Shown here one piece after another: positions 1 to 5,148 of a stretch of DNA of 5,353 bases. The notes below the pieces were generated by a model, which did no database searches, had not been told where the DNA came from, and was given only the letters and a program-made list of their open reading frames with translations. Source of the DNA: Marinosulfonomonas sp. (GTDB lineage: Bacteria > Pseudomonadota > Alphaproteobacteria > Rhodobacterales > Rhodobacteraceae). A program made the translations under genes and the position numbers. Location of the stretch: positions 1 through 5,353 of the forward strand of contig JAFLKA010000475.1 in assembly GCA_022712735.1 (NCBI GenBank). The letters are read 5' to 3'. The first letter of the stretch is position 1, and every line of letters starts with the position of its first letter.

Positions 1-32
1 TTAATCAGTTCTTGCCAATTTTTGTGGATCAT
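1..32 (-). CDS. rpoA: RNA polymerase alpha subunit, first 10 codons only (runs off the window)
   Basis: Reading the minus strand from the ATG at 32-30 gives MIHKNWQELI before the window ends. This matches the N-terminus of alphaproteobacterial RpoA, which as I recall it begins MIHKNW-ELIKP. RpoA forms the homodimer on which RNA polymerase assembles, and its C-terminal domain contacts promoter UP elements and activators; none of that is visible here. A clear Shine-Dalgarno GGAGG lies at 41-45, eight bases before the start codon. The gene follows rpsK after a 114-base spacer holding a hairpin, with no rpsD between them, unlike the enterobacterial alpha operon. Identification rests on only ten residues plus gene order, but both agree. 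Confidence 0.9.
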   Translation of the reverse strand, partial: MIHKNWQELI

Positions 33-51
33 GTGTGTCGCCTCCATTCAA

Positions 52-80
52 GTTTTCGGATCATGTCCCAGTCCGAAAAC
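52..80 (-). promoter_or_regulatory. Stem-loop just upstream of the rpoA ribosome binding site
   Basis: A perfect 9-bp inverted repeat (GTTTTCGGA at 52-60, TCCGAAAAC at 72-80) encloses an 11-base loop. It ends only six bases before the rpoA Shine-Dalgarno sequence. No run of T follows on the minus strand, so it is not a typical intrinsic terminator. A processing site, a 3'-end stabiliser for the rpsM-rpsK message or a translational control element for rpoA are all possible. A weaker imperfect repeat lies at 107-114/121-128. The rest of the 33-146 spacer shows nothing I can name. Confidence 0.5.
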
Positions 81-146
81 GCCCGAGGTAAAAATGACGA
101 ACCCGAACTGCCGGATAACCCCGACAGTCCGAGCGTAGAGAGTAAG

Positions 147-536
147 TTAGACGCGGCGCCGTTTTGGTGGCCGACATCCGTTGTGCGCAATTGGCGTTAC
201 ATCACGGATCGATGTGATGTTCAGACCGATTGCAGCAAAAGCGCGCAGTGCTGATTCACGACCGGAACCCGGACCCTGAACTTCAACTTCCAGCGTTTTC
301 ACGCCATGCTCTTGTGCTTTTTTGCCAGCATCCTCGGCTGCCATCTGCGCCGCATAAGGCGTAGATTTACGCGAGCCCTTAAAGCCCATCGTGCCAGCAG
401 ACGACCATGCAATCGCGTTGCCTTGAACGTCCGAAATCAGAATCTTGGTATTGTTGAACGATGAATTAACATGTGCAACACCAGAGGCGATATTCTTGCG
501 GACTTTTTTCTTTGTGCGTGTTTTTTCGCGTGCCAT
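147..536 (-). CDS. rpsK: 30S ribosomal protein S11
   Basis: The 129-residue product is a full-length S11 (uS11), which sits on the platform of the small subunit near the 3' end of 16S rRNA and the E site. The N-terminus is strongly basic ([14 protein letters not shown]). The core contains the family stretch [20 protein letters not shown] at about residues 28-47, followed by [18 protein letters not shown], and the protein ends in the invariant [11 protein letters not shown] tail. The ATG at 536-534 is preceded by GGAGGG at 545-550, which overlaps the rpsM stop codon TAG at 550-552. Only 13 bases separate the two genes, so they are very probably co-transcribed and possibly translationally coupled. 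The stop is TAA. Nothing is truncated or unusual. Confidence 0.98.
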   Translation of the reverse strand: MAREKTRTKKKVRKNIASGVAHVNSSFNNTKILISDVQGNAIAWSSAGTMGFKGSRKSTPYAAQMAAEDAGKKAQEHGVKTLEVEVQGPGSGRESALRAFAAIGLNITSIRDVTPIAHNGCRPPKRRRV

Positions 537-549
537 TGATCAAACCCTC

Positions 550-918
550 CTATTTCTTCTTACCGGCAATAGCCCGTGCAGGGCCTTTGCGAGTACGAGC
601 GTTGGTGTGAGTACGTTGGCCGCGGACAGGCAGGTTACGACGGTGGCGCAGGCCACGGTAGCAACCAAGGTCCATCAGACGCTTGATGTTCATTTGCGTT
701 TCACGACGCAGGTCACCTTCAACGGTGAAATTGGCGTCGATATGTTCACGGATCGACAGAACCTCGGCGTCGGACAGTTCGTTAACACGACGGGTTGCGT
801 CGATTTTAACGGCTTCACAGATGCCTTCGGCTGATGTTTGGCCAATTCCAGTGATATAAGTCAGGGCGATCGGGACCCGTTTATGGGTCGGGATATTTAC
901 GCCGGCAATACGTGCCAC
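550..918 (-). CDS. rpsM: 30S ribosomal protein S13
   Basis: The 122-residue product is a complete S13 (uS13), which sits in the head of the small subunit, contacts the large subunit through intersubunit bridges and reaches the P-site tRNA with its C-terminal tail. It begins [26 protein letters not shown], followed by a helix-two-turn-helix region. Near the C-terminus is the rRNA- and tRNA-binding stretch [20 protein letters not shown] (from about residue 89), then a basic KKK end. The start codon is GTG (918-916), not ATG; it is fixed by homology at the MARIAG start and by the Shine-Dalgarno AAGGAAG at 926-932, seven bases away. It leads an rpsM-rpsK-rpoA block, and its 200-base upstream spacer holds a promoter candidate and two hairpins. 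Confidence 0.98.
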   Translation of the reverse strand: MARIAGVNIPTHKRVPIALTYITGIGQTSAEGICEAVKIDATRRVNELSDAEVLSIREHIDANFTVEGDLRRETQMNIKRLMDLGCYRGLRHRRNLPVRGQRTHTNARTRKGPARAIAGKKK

Positions 919-940
919 GTGTTAGCTTCCTTTTTGTTGC

Positions 941-960
941 GGTTCCGTAATTCCGGAACC
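941..960. terminator. GGTTCCG stem-loop in the rpsM leader; terminator-like on the plus strand
   Basis: A perfect 7-bp stem (GGTTCCG 941-947, CGGAACC 954-960) encloses a six-base loop. Read on the plus strand it is followed at once by six T (961-966), the form of a weak intrinsic terminator that would stop antisense transcription arriving from the rpsM side. Read on the minus strand it has no U-tail and ends eight bases before the rpsM Shine-Dalgarno, where it could instead influence rpsM translation. The structure is clear; the function is inferred. Confidence 0.45.
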
Positions 961-976
961 TTTTTTCACAACCAAA

Positions 977-1000
977 GCCCGAAGGATTAACCTTGCGGGC
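977..1000 (-). promoter_or_regulatory. Possible attenuator hairpin between adk and rpsM
   Basis: GCCCG and AAGG pair with CCTT and CGGGC around a five-base TTAAT loop, giving 5 bp plus 4 bp with one bulged base (995). In the direction of the genes the stem is followed by CTTTGGTTGTG, a broken T-rich stretch, so it could give partial termination of messages arriving from adk or starting in the spacer. An alternative is a protein-binding leader: rpsM leaders in enterobacteria are controlled by S4, but rpsD is not part of this cluster. Confidence 0.4.
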
Positions 1001-1076
1001 CGTCGTTGAATTCCAATTTCATGCTGCACAAACCGTCGCTTGATTAAGCATGGTGATTCTCTTGTCGAAGTGTCGT

Positions 1077-1105
1077 GATTTATGGCGTTTTCAGGGGGTG
1101 GTCAA
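1077..1105 (-). promoter_or_regulatory. Candidate sigma-70 promoter for rpsM-rpsK-rpoA
   Basis: On the minus strand TTGACC (1105-1100) is followed after exactly 17 bases by TAAATC (1082-1077). An overlapping CATAAA (1084-1079) is an alternative -10. The -35 matches the consensus at five of six positions, while the -10 is weak. It lies 16 bases after the adk stop codon and would give a leader of about 150 bases containing both rpsM hairpins. The -35 sits between a G5 and a G6 tract (C tracts in the message). Confidence 0.4.
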
Positions 1106-1118
1106 GGGGGGACGCCAC

Positions 1119-1760
1119 TTAGTTTAACGCTTTGGCAATCTCGGCTGCGACTTCCTCGATTTCACCCAGCCCGTTTACCGACCGCAGGTCGCCTTTGGCG
1201 TAGTAATAACCGATCAACGGCGATGTCTTTTTGTAGTATTCCATCAGCCGTGTGCGCAGGGCTTCTTCATTATCGTCGGCGCGGCGCTTCATATCGCTTT
1301 GCCCACATACATCACATACATCGGCAACCTTGGGCTGCTTGGTTTTGTCGTGATATACCTCGCCGCAATTGCCGCACGTGAAACGGCCAGTGATCCGTTT
1401 CACCAGCGCATCATCATCGACGCGCATTTCAATCACCGCCTCAAGCGTCTTGCCGTGCTTTTTCAGCAATTCACCCAAGGCATCGGCCTGTGCCAATGTG
1501 CGCGGGAAACCGTCAAAGATAAACCCACCGCCGTTATCGCCGGACAGTTTCTCTTTGATCAGATCGATGACAATCTCGTCCGTCACCAATTCACCGCGGG
1601 CCATTATGCCCTCGACCTTCTTGCCCAACTCCGAACCAGACCGAATAGCGGCTTTCAACATGTCGCCAGTCGAGAGCTGGATCATGCCCCGTTCTTCAAC
1701 CAAACGTCTTGCTTGCGTGCCTTTACCAGCACCGGGTGGCCCGAGAAGGATAATGTTCAT
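1119..1760 (-). CDS. adk: Adenylate kinase, long zinc-finger LID type
   Basis: The 213-residue enzyme catalyses ATP + AMP <=> 2 ADP in the cytoplasm, balancing adenine nucleotides. Visible motifs: the P-loop GPPGAGKGT (residues 7-15), the AMP-binding STGDML with R40 after it, the NMP-lid region around 42-61, DGFPRT (83-88) and the LID from about residue 126. The LID carries four cysteines (C129, C132, C149, C152), the arrangement of a structural zinc site, and is followed by [14 protein letters not shown] with the conserved catalytic arginines. The ATG at 1760-1758 overlaps the secY TGA as ATGA, indicating translational coupling; a modest AAGG lies at 1774-1777. Location next to secY is the common bacterial arrangement. 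The stop is TAA at 1119-1121. Length and motifs are complete. Confidence 0.97.
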   Translation of the reverse strand: MNIILLGPPGAGKGTQARRLVEERGMIQLSTGDMLKAAIRSGSELGKKVEGIMARGELVTDEIVIDLIKEKLSGDNGGGFIFDGFPRTLAQADALGELLKKHGKTLEAVIEMRVDDDALVKRITGRFTCGNCGEVYHDKTKQPKVADVCDVCGQSDMKRRADDNEEALRTRLMEYYKKTSPLIGYYYAKGDLRSVNGLGEIEEVAAEIAKALN

Positions 1761-3112
1761 TTTCTGCTAGTCACCTTATTGCGGCGTTTCTTGCCGCGCA
1801 GTTGCGACTTCTCGATCAGGCCCTCGTATTGTTGGGCCAGCATATGTGATTGCACTTGCTGGATTGTATCCATCGTAACCGAAACCACAATCAGAACTGA
1901 CGTGCCGCCAAAATAGAACGGGATCGCAAATTGGGCCCGCAGGATTTCCGGCAGCAACGCAACAGCCGCCAGATAGGACGAACCAAGCACCAACAGGCGC
2001 GTCACGACGTAATCCAGATATTCAGCGGTCTTTTTGCCGGGGCGAATGCCGGGCACGAAACCGTTCTGGTTTTTCAGATTATCCGCCACATCGTCGGTTT
2101 TGAACGCCACGTTGTAGGTGTAGAAAAACGTGAAGAACACGATCATCGCGGTAAAGAACAGTAGATACAACGGCTGGCCAGGGCCAAAGTAGGCCAGAAT
2201 GGTCGACATCACCGGGCCGGTTTGCTGACCCGAAAAAGTTGCGACTGTCGTTGGCAACAGCAACAAGGAGGATGCGAAGATCGCGGGGATCACGCCAGCG
2301 GGGTTTACCTTGATTGGCAGGTGCGAATTGCTGCCGTCATAGACTTTCATCCCGACCTGACGGCGCGGATATTGAATGTGGACCTTGCGCAAGGCGCGTT
2401 CCATGAACACCACAAAGGCAATCACCGCGACCACCATCACGATCACCGCAACAATCACAGCGGGGCTGATGCTGCCCGAACGGCCTTGGGCCAGAAATTG
2501 TGCGATGGCCGCCGGAATTTCAGCAACGATACCGACAAAGATGATCAGCGAAATGCCGTTACCAATGCCGCGTGCGGTGATCTGTTCACCCAGCCACATC
2601 AGGAACATGGTGCCGCCAACCAGTGTAATCACTGTGGCTGCCTCAAAATATAGCCCCGGTGTCCCGACCAGCCCACCAGCCTCGAGCGATTTGGCCAGAC
2701 CGAACGCTTGGAACGTCGCCAGCAATACAGTGCCGTAACGGGTATATTGGTTGATCTTCTTGCGGCCCTGCTCGCCTTCTTTTTTCAATTGCTCCAGCGG
2801 TGGCCACATGGCCGTTAGCAACTGGATGATGATTGATGCAGAAATGTAGGGCATGATCCCGAGGGCGAAAATACCCATCCGGCCAAGTGCACCGCCGGTG
2901 AACATTTGCAACATACCACCAAGGCCGCCAGAAATATCGGCCATAAAATTCCGCAGGGCAGCACCATCAATTCCGGGAACCGGAATAAATGTGCCAAGGC
3001 GGTAAACCATCAACAAGCCAATGGTGAAAATGATACGGCTGCGGAGTTCGCCGGATTTGGCAAAGGCGCCCCAGCTCATGTTGGCTGCCATTTGTTCTGC
3101 TGCGGATGCCAT
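1757..3112 (-). CDS. secY: Preprotein translocase channel subunit SecY
   Basis: The 451-residue product is a full-length SecY, the inner-membrane pore of the SecYEG translocon used by SecA-driven export and by ribosomes inserting membrane proteins. Ten hydrophobic segments can be placed at about 25-44, 77-99, 125-142, 155-176, 184-206, 216-238, 272-292, 315-336, 370-390 and 396-415. The [10 protein letters not shown] and GGLGGML stretch (47-68) corresponds to the plug region. The large cytosolic loop after segment 6 has [13 protein letters not shown], and the loop after segment 8 has the invariant [13 protein letters not shown] (350-362) that contacts SecA and the ribosome. The basic tail [11 protein letters not shown] stays in the cytosol. 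The ATG at 3112-3110 has GAGG at 3119-3122, six bases away. It lies between rplO and adk; a strong stem-loop precedes it. Confidence 0.98.
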   Translation of the reverse strand: MASAAEQMAANMSWGAFAKSGELRSRIIFTIGLLMVYRLGTFIPVPGIDGAALRNFMADISGGLGGMLQMFTGGALGRMGIFALGIMPYISASIIIQLLTAMWPPLEQLKKEGEQGRKKINQYTRYGTVLLATFQAFGLAKSLEAGGLVGTPGLYFEAATVITLVGGTMFLMWLGEQITARGIGNGISLIIFVGIVAEIPAAIAQFLAQGRSGSISPAVIVAVIVMVVAVIAFVVFMERALRKVHIQYPRRQVGMKVYDGSNSHLPIKVNPAGVIPAIFASSLLLLPTTVATFSGQQTGPVMSTILAYFGPGQPLYLLFFTAMIVFFTFFYTYNVAFKTDDVADNLKNQNGFVPGIRPGKKTAEYLDYVVTRLLVLGSSYLAAVALLPEILRAQFAIPFYFGGTSVLIVVSVTMDTIQQVQSHMLAQQYEGLIEKSQLRGKKRRNKVTSRK

Positions 3113-3134
3113 ATAGGGCCTCGTTGTTAAATGT

Positions 3135-3171
3135 TAACGCCGCCTAACCGGTCTTCCGGTTGGCGGCGTTA
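3135..3171 (-). promoter_or_regulatory. Strong 16-bp stem-loop between rplO and secY
   Basis: TAACGCCGCC (3135-3144) pairs with GGCGGCGTTA (3162-3171), and after one bulged base (3145) AACCGG (3146-3151) pairs with CCGGTT (3156-3161) around a four-base loop. This is the most stable hairpin in the window. On the minus strand it is followed by ACATTTAAC, not a real U-run, so it is at best a weak terminator. It ends 12 bases before the GAGG of secY. An RNA processing or stabilising structure that lets rplO and secY be expressed at different levels is the likeliest role. Confidence 0.6.
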
Positions 3172-3185
3172 GGAAAACTTAAATC

Positions 3186-3214
3186 TATGTAAGCGCCCGC
3201 AAGGCCGCCTTCAA
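3186..3214 (-). promoter_or_regulatory. Weak promoter candidate for secY-adk
   Basis: TTGAAG (3214-3209) and TACATA (3191-3186) are separated by 17 bases on the minus strand, starting just after the rplO stop codon. The -35 keeps TTGA; the -10 matches only three of six positions. It would place the strong stem-loop inside the secY leader. This is a motif reading without other support. Confidence 0.2.
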
Positions 3215-3218
3215 GGGA

Positions 3219-3704
3219 TTATTCAGCTTCAGCAGCCGCCTTTGGCGCTGTTGTGACCGTAAGTGAACCACCAGCCTTCTCGACAGCCTCGATCGCAGCC
3301 TTGGAGGCGCCGGTTACTTCCAGCTTCACTTTGGATGTGATCTCGCCTTTGGCAAGGATACGCACACCGTCCAGAATGCGGCGTACAACGCCAGCTTCCA
3401 GCAATACTTCTTCGGTGATCGCTTTCTTGGCGTCCAGTTTTTTGGCGTCGATGAATTTTTGCAGGATTTGCAGGTTCACCACGGCAAAGCTTTTCTTGTT
3501 ACGGCTGTTAAAGCCACGCTTTGGCAGACGTTGGTAGAGGGGCATTTGGCCGCCTTCAAAACCTTTGATCGCCACGCCCGAGCGTGATTTTTGACCTTTG
3601 ATACCACGACCACCGGTTTTACCAGTGCCGGAACCAGGGCCACGACCAATACGTTTGCGGGATTTTGTTGCGCCGGGATTGTCGCGCAGTTCATTCAGTT
3701 TCAT
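3219..3704 (-). CDS. rplO: 50S ribosomal protein L15
   Basis: The 161-residue product is L15 (uL15), a late-assembling large-subunit protein with a long Gly/Arg-rich extension that threads into 23S rRNA. It starts [20 protein letters not shown], followed by the family's glycine-rich [15 protein letters not shown] and QKSRSG, then [17 protein letters not shown] and a globular C-terminal domain ending in an alanine/glutamate tail. The start at 3704-3702 is preferred over an in-frame GTG at 3752 because L15 proteins begin MKLNEL and because AAGGAG at 3713-3718 stands eight bases before it. The gene normally follows rpmD directly; here two unrelated genes intervene and a 125-base leader with its own promoter candidate precedes it. 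The stop is TAA. Confidence 0.97.
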   Translation of the reverse strand: MKLNELRDNPGATKSRKRIGRGPGSGTGKTGGRGIKGQKSRSGVAIKGFEGGQMPLYQRLPKRGFNSRNKKSFAVVNLQILQKFIDAKKLDAKKAITEEVLLEAGVVRRILDGVRILAKGEITSKVKLEVTGASKAAIEAVEKAGGSLTVTTAPKAAAEAE

Positions 3705-3769
3705 TTCGCTCTCTCCTTGCCGGATATGGTCGCGAGCGTAAGGACCAACCACGGCTTCAATGTTTCATA

Positions 3770-3794
3770 CCAGTGGCAATAGACTCACCACTGG
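3770..3794 (-). promoter_or_regulatory. Inverted repeat at the start of the rplO leader
   Basis: CCAGTGG (3770-3776) and CCACTGG (3788-3794) form a perfect 7-bp inverted repeat with an 11-base loop. It begins four bases downstream of the proposed -10 box, so the predicted transcription start falls in or next to its first arm. It may be an operator for a DNA-binding protein or a 5' hairpin of the rplO message. The remaining bases to the rplO Shine-Dalgarno show nothing recognisable. Confidence 0.4.
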
Positions 3795-3797
3795 GCG

Positions 3798-3826
3798 CGT
3801 ATAGACGGATGCCGCGCATGGATCAA
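3798..3826 (-). promoter_or_regulatory. Candidate promoter for rplO-secY-adk
   Basis: TTGATC (3826-3821) and TATACG (3803-3798) on the minus strand are separated by exactly 17 bases, each keeping the four most conserved positions of the sigma-70 hexamers. The -35 starts four bases after the stop codon of the DUF3461 gene. An independent promoter here makes sense because an intrinsic terminator after rpmD would otherwise cut rplO and secY off from the upstream ribosomal operon. The predicted leader is about 87 bases. Confidence 0.5.
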
Positions 3827-3829
3827 GCA

Positions 3830-4222
3830 TCAATCCAGTGCGTCAATCATTTCGGACAAATGCGTGATGCGCCCAGTCAGATCAGATCTTAACTCCTCCA
3901 GCTCATCCTTCAGGTTTTGCTTTGTGGTTGTCATACGTTTGCCATCAGCCAGAATGGAATCCAGCTCGGCAATGGCGCGCGCCAATATTGGCGAAATATC
4001 AAAGCGGATTGCCTCGGCACCGCGCAGTTCGGAGCCCGGCATCGGCTTGCTGACGCGTTTGAATTCATAGCGCCGCCGCTTGGGCAGGAACGAATTTTTC
4101 GGACGCCGGTAATTGATCTTCAAAACGTCCATATCCTCGGTGACATGCACGGTTGTATATCCAATGATTTGCTCGGGGTTAAGCACGCCCATTTCGGCCA
4201 GATTCGGAGTTTTGGTTTTCAT
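3830..4222 (-). CDS. DUF3461 family protein, function unknown
   Basis: The 130-residue soluble protein matches my recall of the DUF3461 family (about 120-136 residues, no known function). The family signature is visible at the N-terminus: PNLAEMGVLNPEQIIGY (6-22), then DVLKINYRRPKNSFLPKRRR (32-51), equivalent to the family's DILKIYF-K-KG-F--KS-KF pattern. A second conserved block, DISPILARAIAELDSI (75-90), follows. Residues 100-128 form a likely coiled coil with hydrophobic heptad positions at L104, L108, L111, L115, L122 and I126. The stretch 35-59 is very basic, which would suit nucleic-acid binding, but that is inference. ATG at 4222-4220 has AAGGGA at 4230-4235, seven bases away. It lies 111 bases after the DUF4202 gene, so the two could share a transcript. 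Stop is TGA. Confidence 0.88.
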   Translation of the reverse strand: MKTKTPNLAEMGVLNPEQIIGYTTVHVTEDMDVLKINYRRPKNSFLPKRRRYEFKRVSKPMPGSELRGAEAIRFDISPILARAIAELDSILADGKRMTTTKQNLKDELEELRSDLTGRITHLSEMIDALD

Positions 4223-4261
4223 GTGGCTATCCCTTGTTGGTTATTATTTGATTGTTAGTTC

Positions 4262-4288
4262 CGGCGAGACTAACCCGTTCTCGCGCCG
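4262..4288 (-). promoter_or_regulatory. Stem-loop in the spacer between the DUF4202 and DUF3461 genes
   Basis: CGG-CGAGA (4262-4269) pairs with TCTCG-CCG (4279-4283 and 4286-4288), giving 5 plus 3 bp with a two-base bulge (4284-4285) and a nine-base loop. No T-run follows in the direction of transcription, so it is not a classical terminator. The spacer also has the 10-base palindrome AATCATGATT at 4300-4309. Neither has a known role here. Confidence 0.35.
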
Positions 4289-4333
4289 AAACAACCGATA
4301 ATCATGATTTATGCTTCTTTGCTGCGTGGCACC

Positions 4334-4981
4334 CTATTCGGCCTCGCGCGCCGCCATTGCCGCCAGCGTGTCCTTTTCCCGCTCGACCGCTGCCAAAACG
4401 ATGCGTGCGGTTTCTGGTGGCAGGTCCAGCGCCAGCGCTGCGGCATGGCCGTGGCTGGACATTTTGCGCAGGGTTTTTCCGACGATGTCGATCAGTTTGT
4501 CGTCGTCATAATCGGAAAACTTGGTGACGAAATCGTCCCAGTAATAATCCAGAAACACCACATCGACGACATTTTCCAGCGCTTGCGAATCCGTGTCCCG
4601 TTTCAGCCGCTCCTTGCGAAGGAATGTGCCGATCAGCGCGATATCATCAGCCGAGTAGCCGTTGTCATCCATAATGCCGCCGACGAGTTCAGCATGCAGT
4701 TGGCGCATGCCCAGACGCCATTTTTGATAACCTTCCTTGTTTCTGGGAAAGGTGTCGCGCGGGATTTGCCAGCGGCGGATATGCTGGGCGCGGGCCGCTA
4801 TGCGCAACAGTTCGGACGCGTCGGGATACATCCGCTGCATGGTTTCGGTCATCCGGTCGGCGTAGACGGTTTCAAACGGGTGGTCGGTGCCGTCGACGGT
4901 GATCTGTCGCGGGTCTTCTGCGTTCACGACGTCGATCGCTATGATCACAGCGTTGAATTGTTCTGTTGGGGTAAAGGGCAT
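4334..4981 (-). CDS. DUF4202 family protein, function unknown
   Basis: The 215-residue soluble protein matches the DUF4202 family as I recall it. Conserved blocks in order: NAEDP (20-24) near the N-terminus; RMTE and MYPDASELLRIAARAQHIRRWQIPR (51-75) with H67, W71 and P74; GYQKWR (84-89) followed by LHAE (95-98); KRLK-like ERLKRDTDSQALENVVDVVFLDYY (124-147); and KLIDIVGKTLRKMSSHGHAAAL (162-183). The repeated His and acidic residues in helical surroundings suggest a metal-binding, possibly HD-like helical fold, but I cannot show this and no reaction is known to me. The ATG at 4981-4979 has AGGAGA at 4989-4994, seven bases away. A TATAAT box and, further up, an intrinsic terminator separate it from rpmD, so it seems to be its own transcription unit. 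Stop is TAG. Confidence 0.9.
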   Translation of the reverse strand: MPFTPTEQFNAVIIAIDVVNAEDPRQITVDGTDHPFETVYADRMTETMQRMYPDASELLRIAARAQHIRRWQIPRDTFPRNKEGYQKWRLGMRQLHAELVGGIMDDNGYSADDIALIGTFLRKERLKRDTDSQALENVVDVVFLDYYWDDFVTKFSDYDDDKLIDIVGKTLRKMSSHGHAAALALDLPPETARIVLAAVEREKDTLAAMAAREAE

Positions 4982-4989
4982 ATTGGTTT

Positions 4990-5009
4990 CTCCTGATTCT
5001 GCGCAGGAG
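4990..5009 (-). promoter_or_regulatory. Hairpin that could mask the DUF4202 ribosome binding site
   Basis: CTCCTG (5009-5004 on the minus strand) is a perfect 6-bp complement of CAGGAG (4995-4990), which contains the Shine-Dalgarno sequence of the DUF4202 gene; the loop is eight bases. Masking would occur only if the message includes the first arm. With a start about seven bases after the TATAAT box (near 5005) most of that arm would be lost, so start-site choice or read-through from upstream would decide. Confidence 0.3.
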
Positions 5010-5011
5010 TC

Positions 5012-5017
5012 ATTATA
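5012..5017 (-). promoter_or_regulatory. Perfect TATAAT -10 box for the DUF4202 gene
   Basis: The minus strand reads CACTATAATGAC, a consensus -10 hexamer 30 bases before the ATG. It would give a leader of roughly 24 bases containing the Shine-Dalgarno sequence. At 16-17 bases upstream the sequence is CTTCCTC, which is not a good -35, so an activator or another sigma-contact may be needed. It lies between the rpmD terminator and the gene, the expected place for a promoter. Confidence 0.5.
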
Positions 5018-5051
5018 GTGAATGCGCGGTCATGAGGAAGAGTATCCTACC

Positions 5052-5086
5052 AATAGAAAAACGCCCCGGGTTTCCCCGAAGCGTTT
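5052..5086 (-). terminator. Intrinsic terminator after rpmD
   Basis: In the transcript AAACGCUUCGGG pairs over all 12 positions with CCCGGGGCGUUU around a GAAA tetraloop, and the stem runs into UUCUAUU, giving five consecutive U counting the stem end. Two of the pairs are U-G and exist only in minus-strand RNA, so the signal is directional. It lies 63 bases after the rpmD stop codon and should end most transcripts of the upstream ribosomal-protein genes before the DUF4202 gene. Confidence 0.85.
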
Positions 5087-5102
5087 AATATTGTGTGCCG
5101 CC

Positions 5103-5123
5103 CGAAATCTTTGAAAGATTTCG
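5103..5123. repeat. Second of two tandem short-loop hairpins after rpmD
   Basis: CGAAATCTT (5103-5111) and AAGATTTCG (5115-5123) form a perfect 9-bp stem with a three-base loop. Its centre, CTTTGAAAG on the plus strand, is almost the same as the centre of the neighbouring hairpin at 5128-5146. Being symmetric it works on either strand. It could be an mRNA 3'-end stabiliser or a copy of a dispersed intergenic palindrome. Confidence 0.55.
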
Positions 5124-5127
5124 AACA

Positions 5128-5146
5128 GTTTTCTTTCAAAGAAAAC
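5128..5146. repeat. First of two tandem short-loop hairpins after rpmD
   Basis: GTTTTCTT (5128-5135) and AAGAAAAC (5139-5146) form a perfect 8-bp stem with a three-base loop, beginning two bases after the rpmD stop codon. It shares the CTTT-AAAG core with the hairpin at 5103-5123. It is A+T-rich compared with the surrounding genes. Together with the terminator, three stem-loops stand in a row behind rpmD. Confidence 0.55.
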
Positions 5147-5148
5147 GC

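Noticed and set aside
12..254. Plus-strand 80-residue frame across the rpoA-rpsK spacer
   Set aside because: It overlaps the ends of two minus-strand genes, lacks a ribosome binding site and resembles no known protein; the acidic low-complexity part comes from spacer sequence.
919..1118. S4-binding pseudoknot like the enterobacterial alpha-operon leader
   Set aside because: The two hairpins here do not visibly form the nested pseudoknot, and rpsD is not in this cluster.
1299..1916. 205-residue plus-strand reading frame
   Set aside because: It lies opposite adk and the end of secY, both unmistakable; no domain or ribosome binding site supports it.
2222..2653. Plus-strand frame with a striking His/Asp/Asn-rich run resembling a metal-binding protein
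   Set aside because: The composition is the antisense image of Val/Met/Ile-rich membrane segments of SecY.
3705..3752. Longer rplO form starting at GTG 3752
   Set aside because: The extra 16 residues are not part of L15, and the strong Shine-Dalgarno lies inside this extension, serving the MKLNEL start.
4304..4996. 230-residue plus-strand reading frame, longer than the DUF4202 gene it overlaps
   Set aside because: It is antisense to a gene with clear family motifs and a good ribosome binding site, and its own protein shows no recognisable domain.
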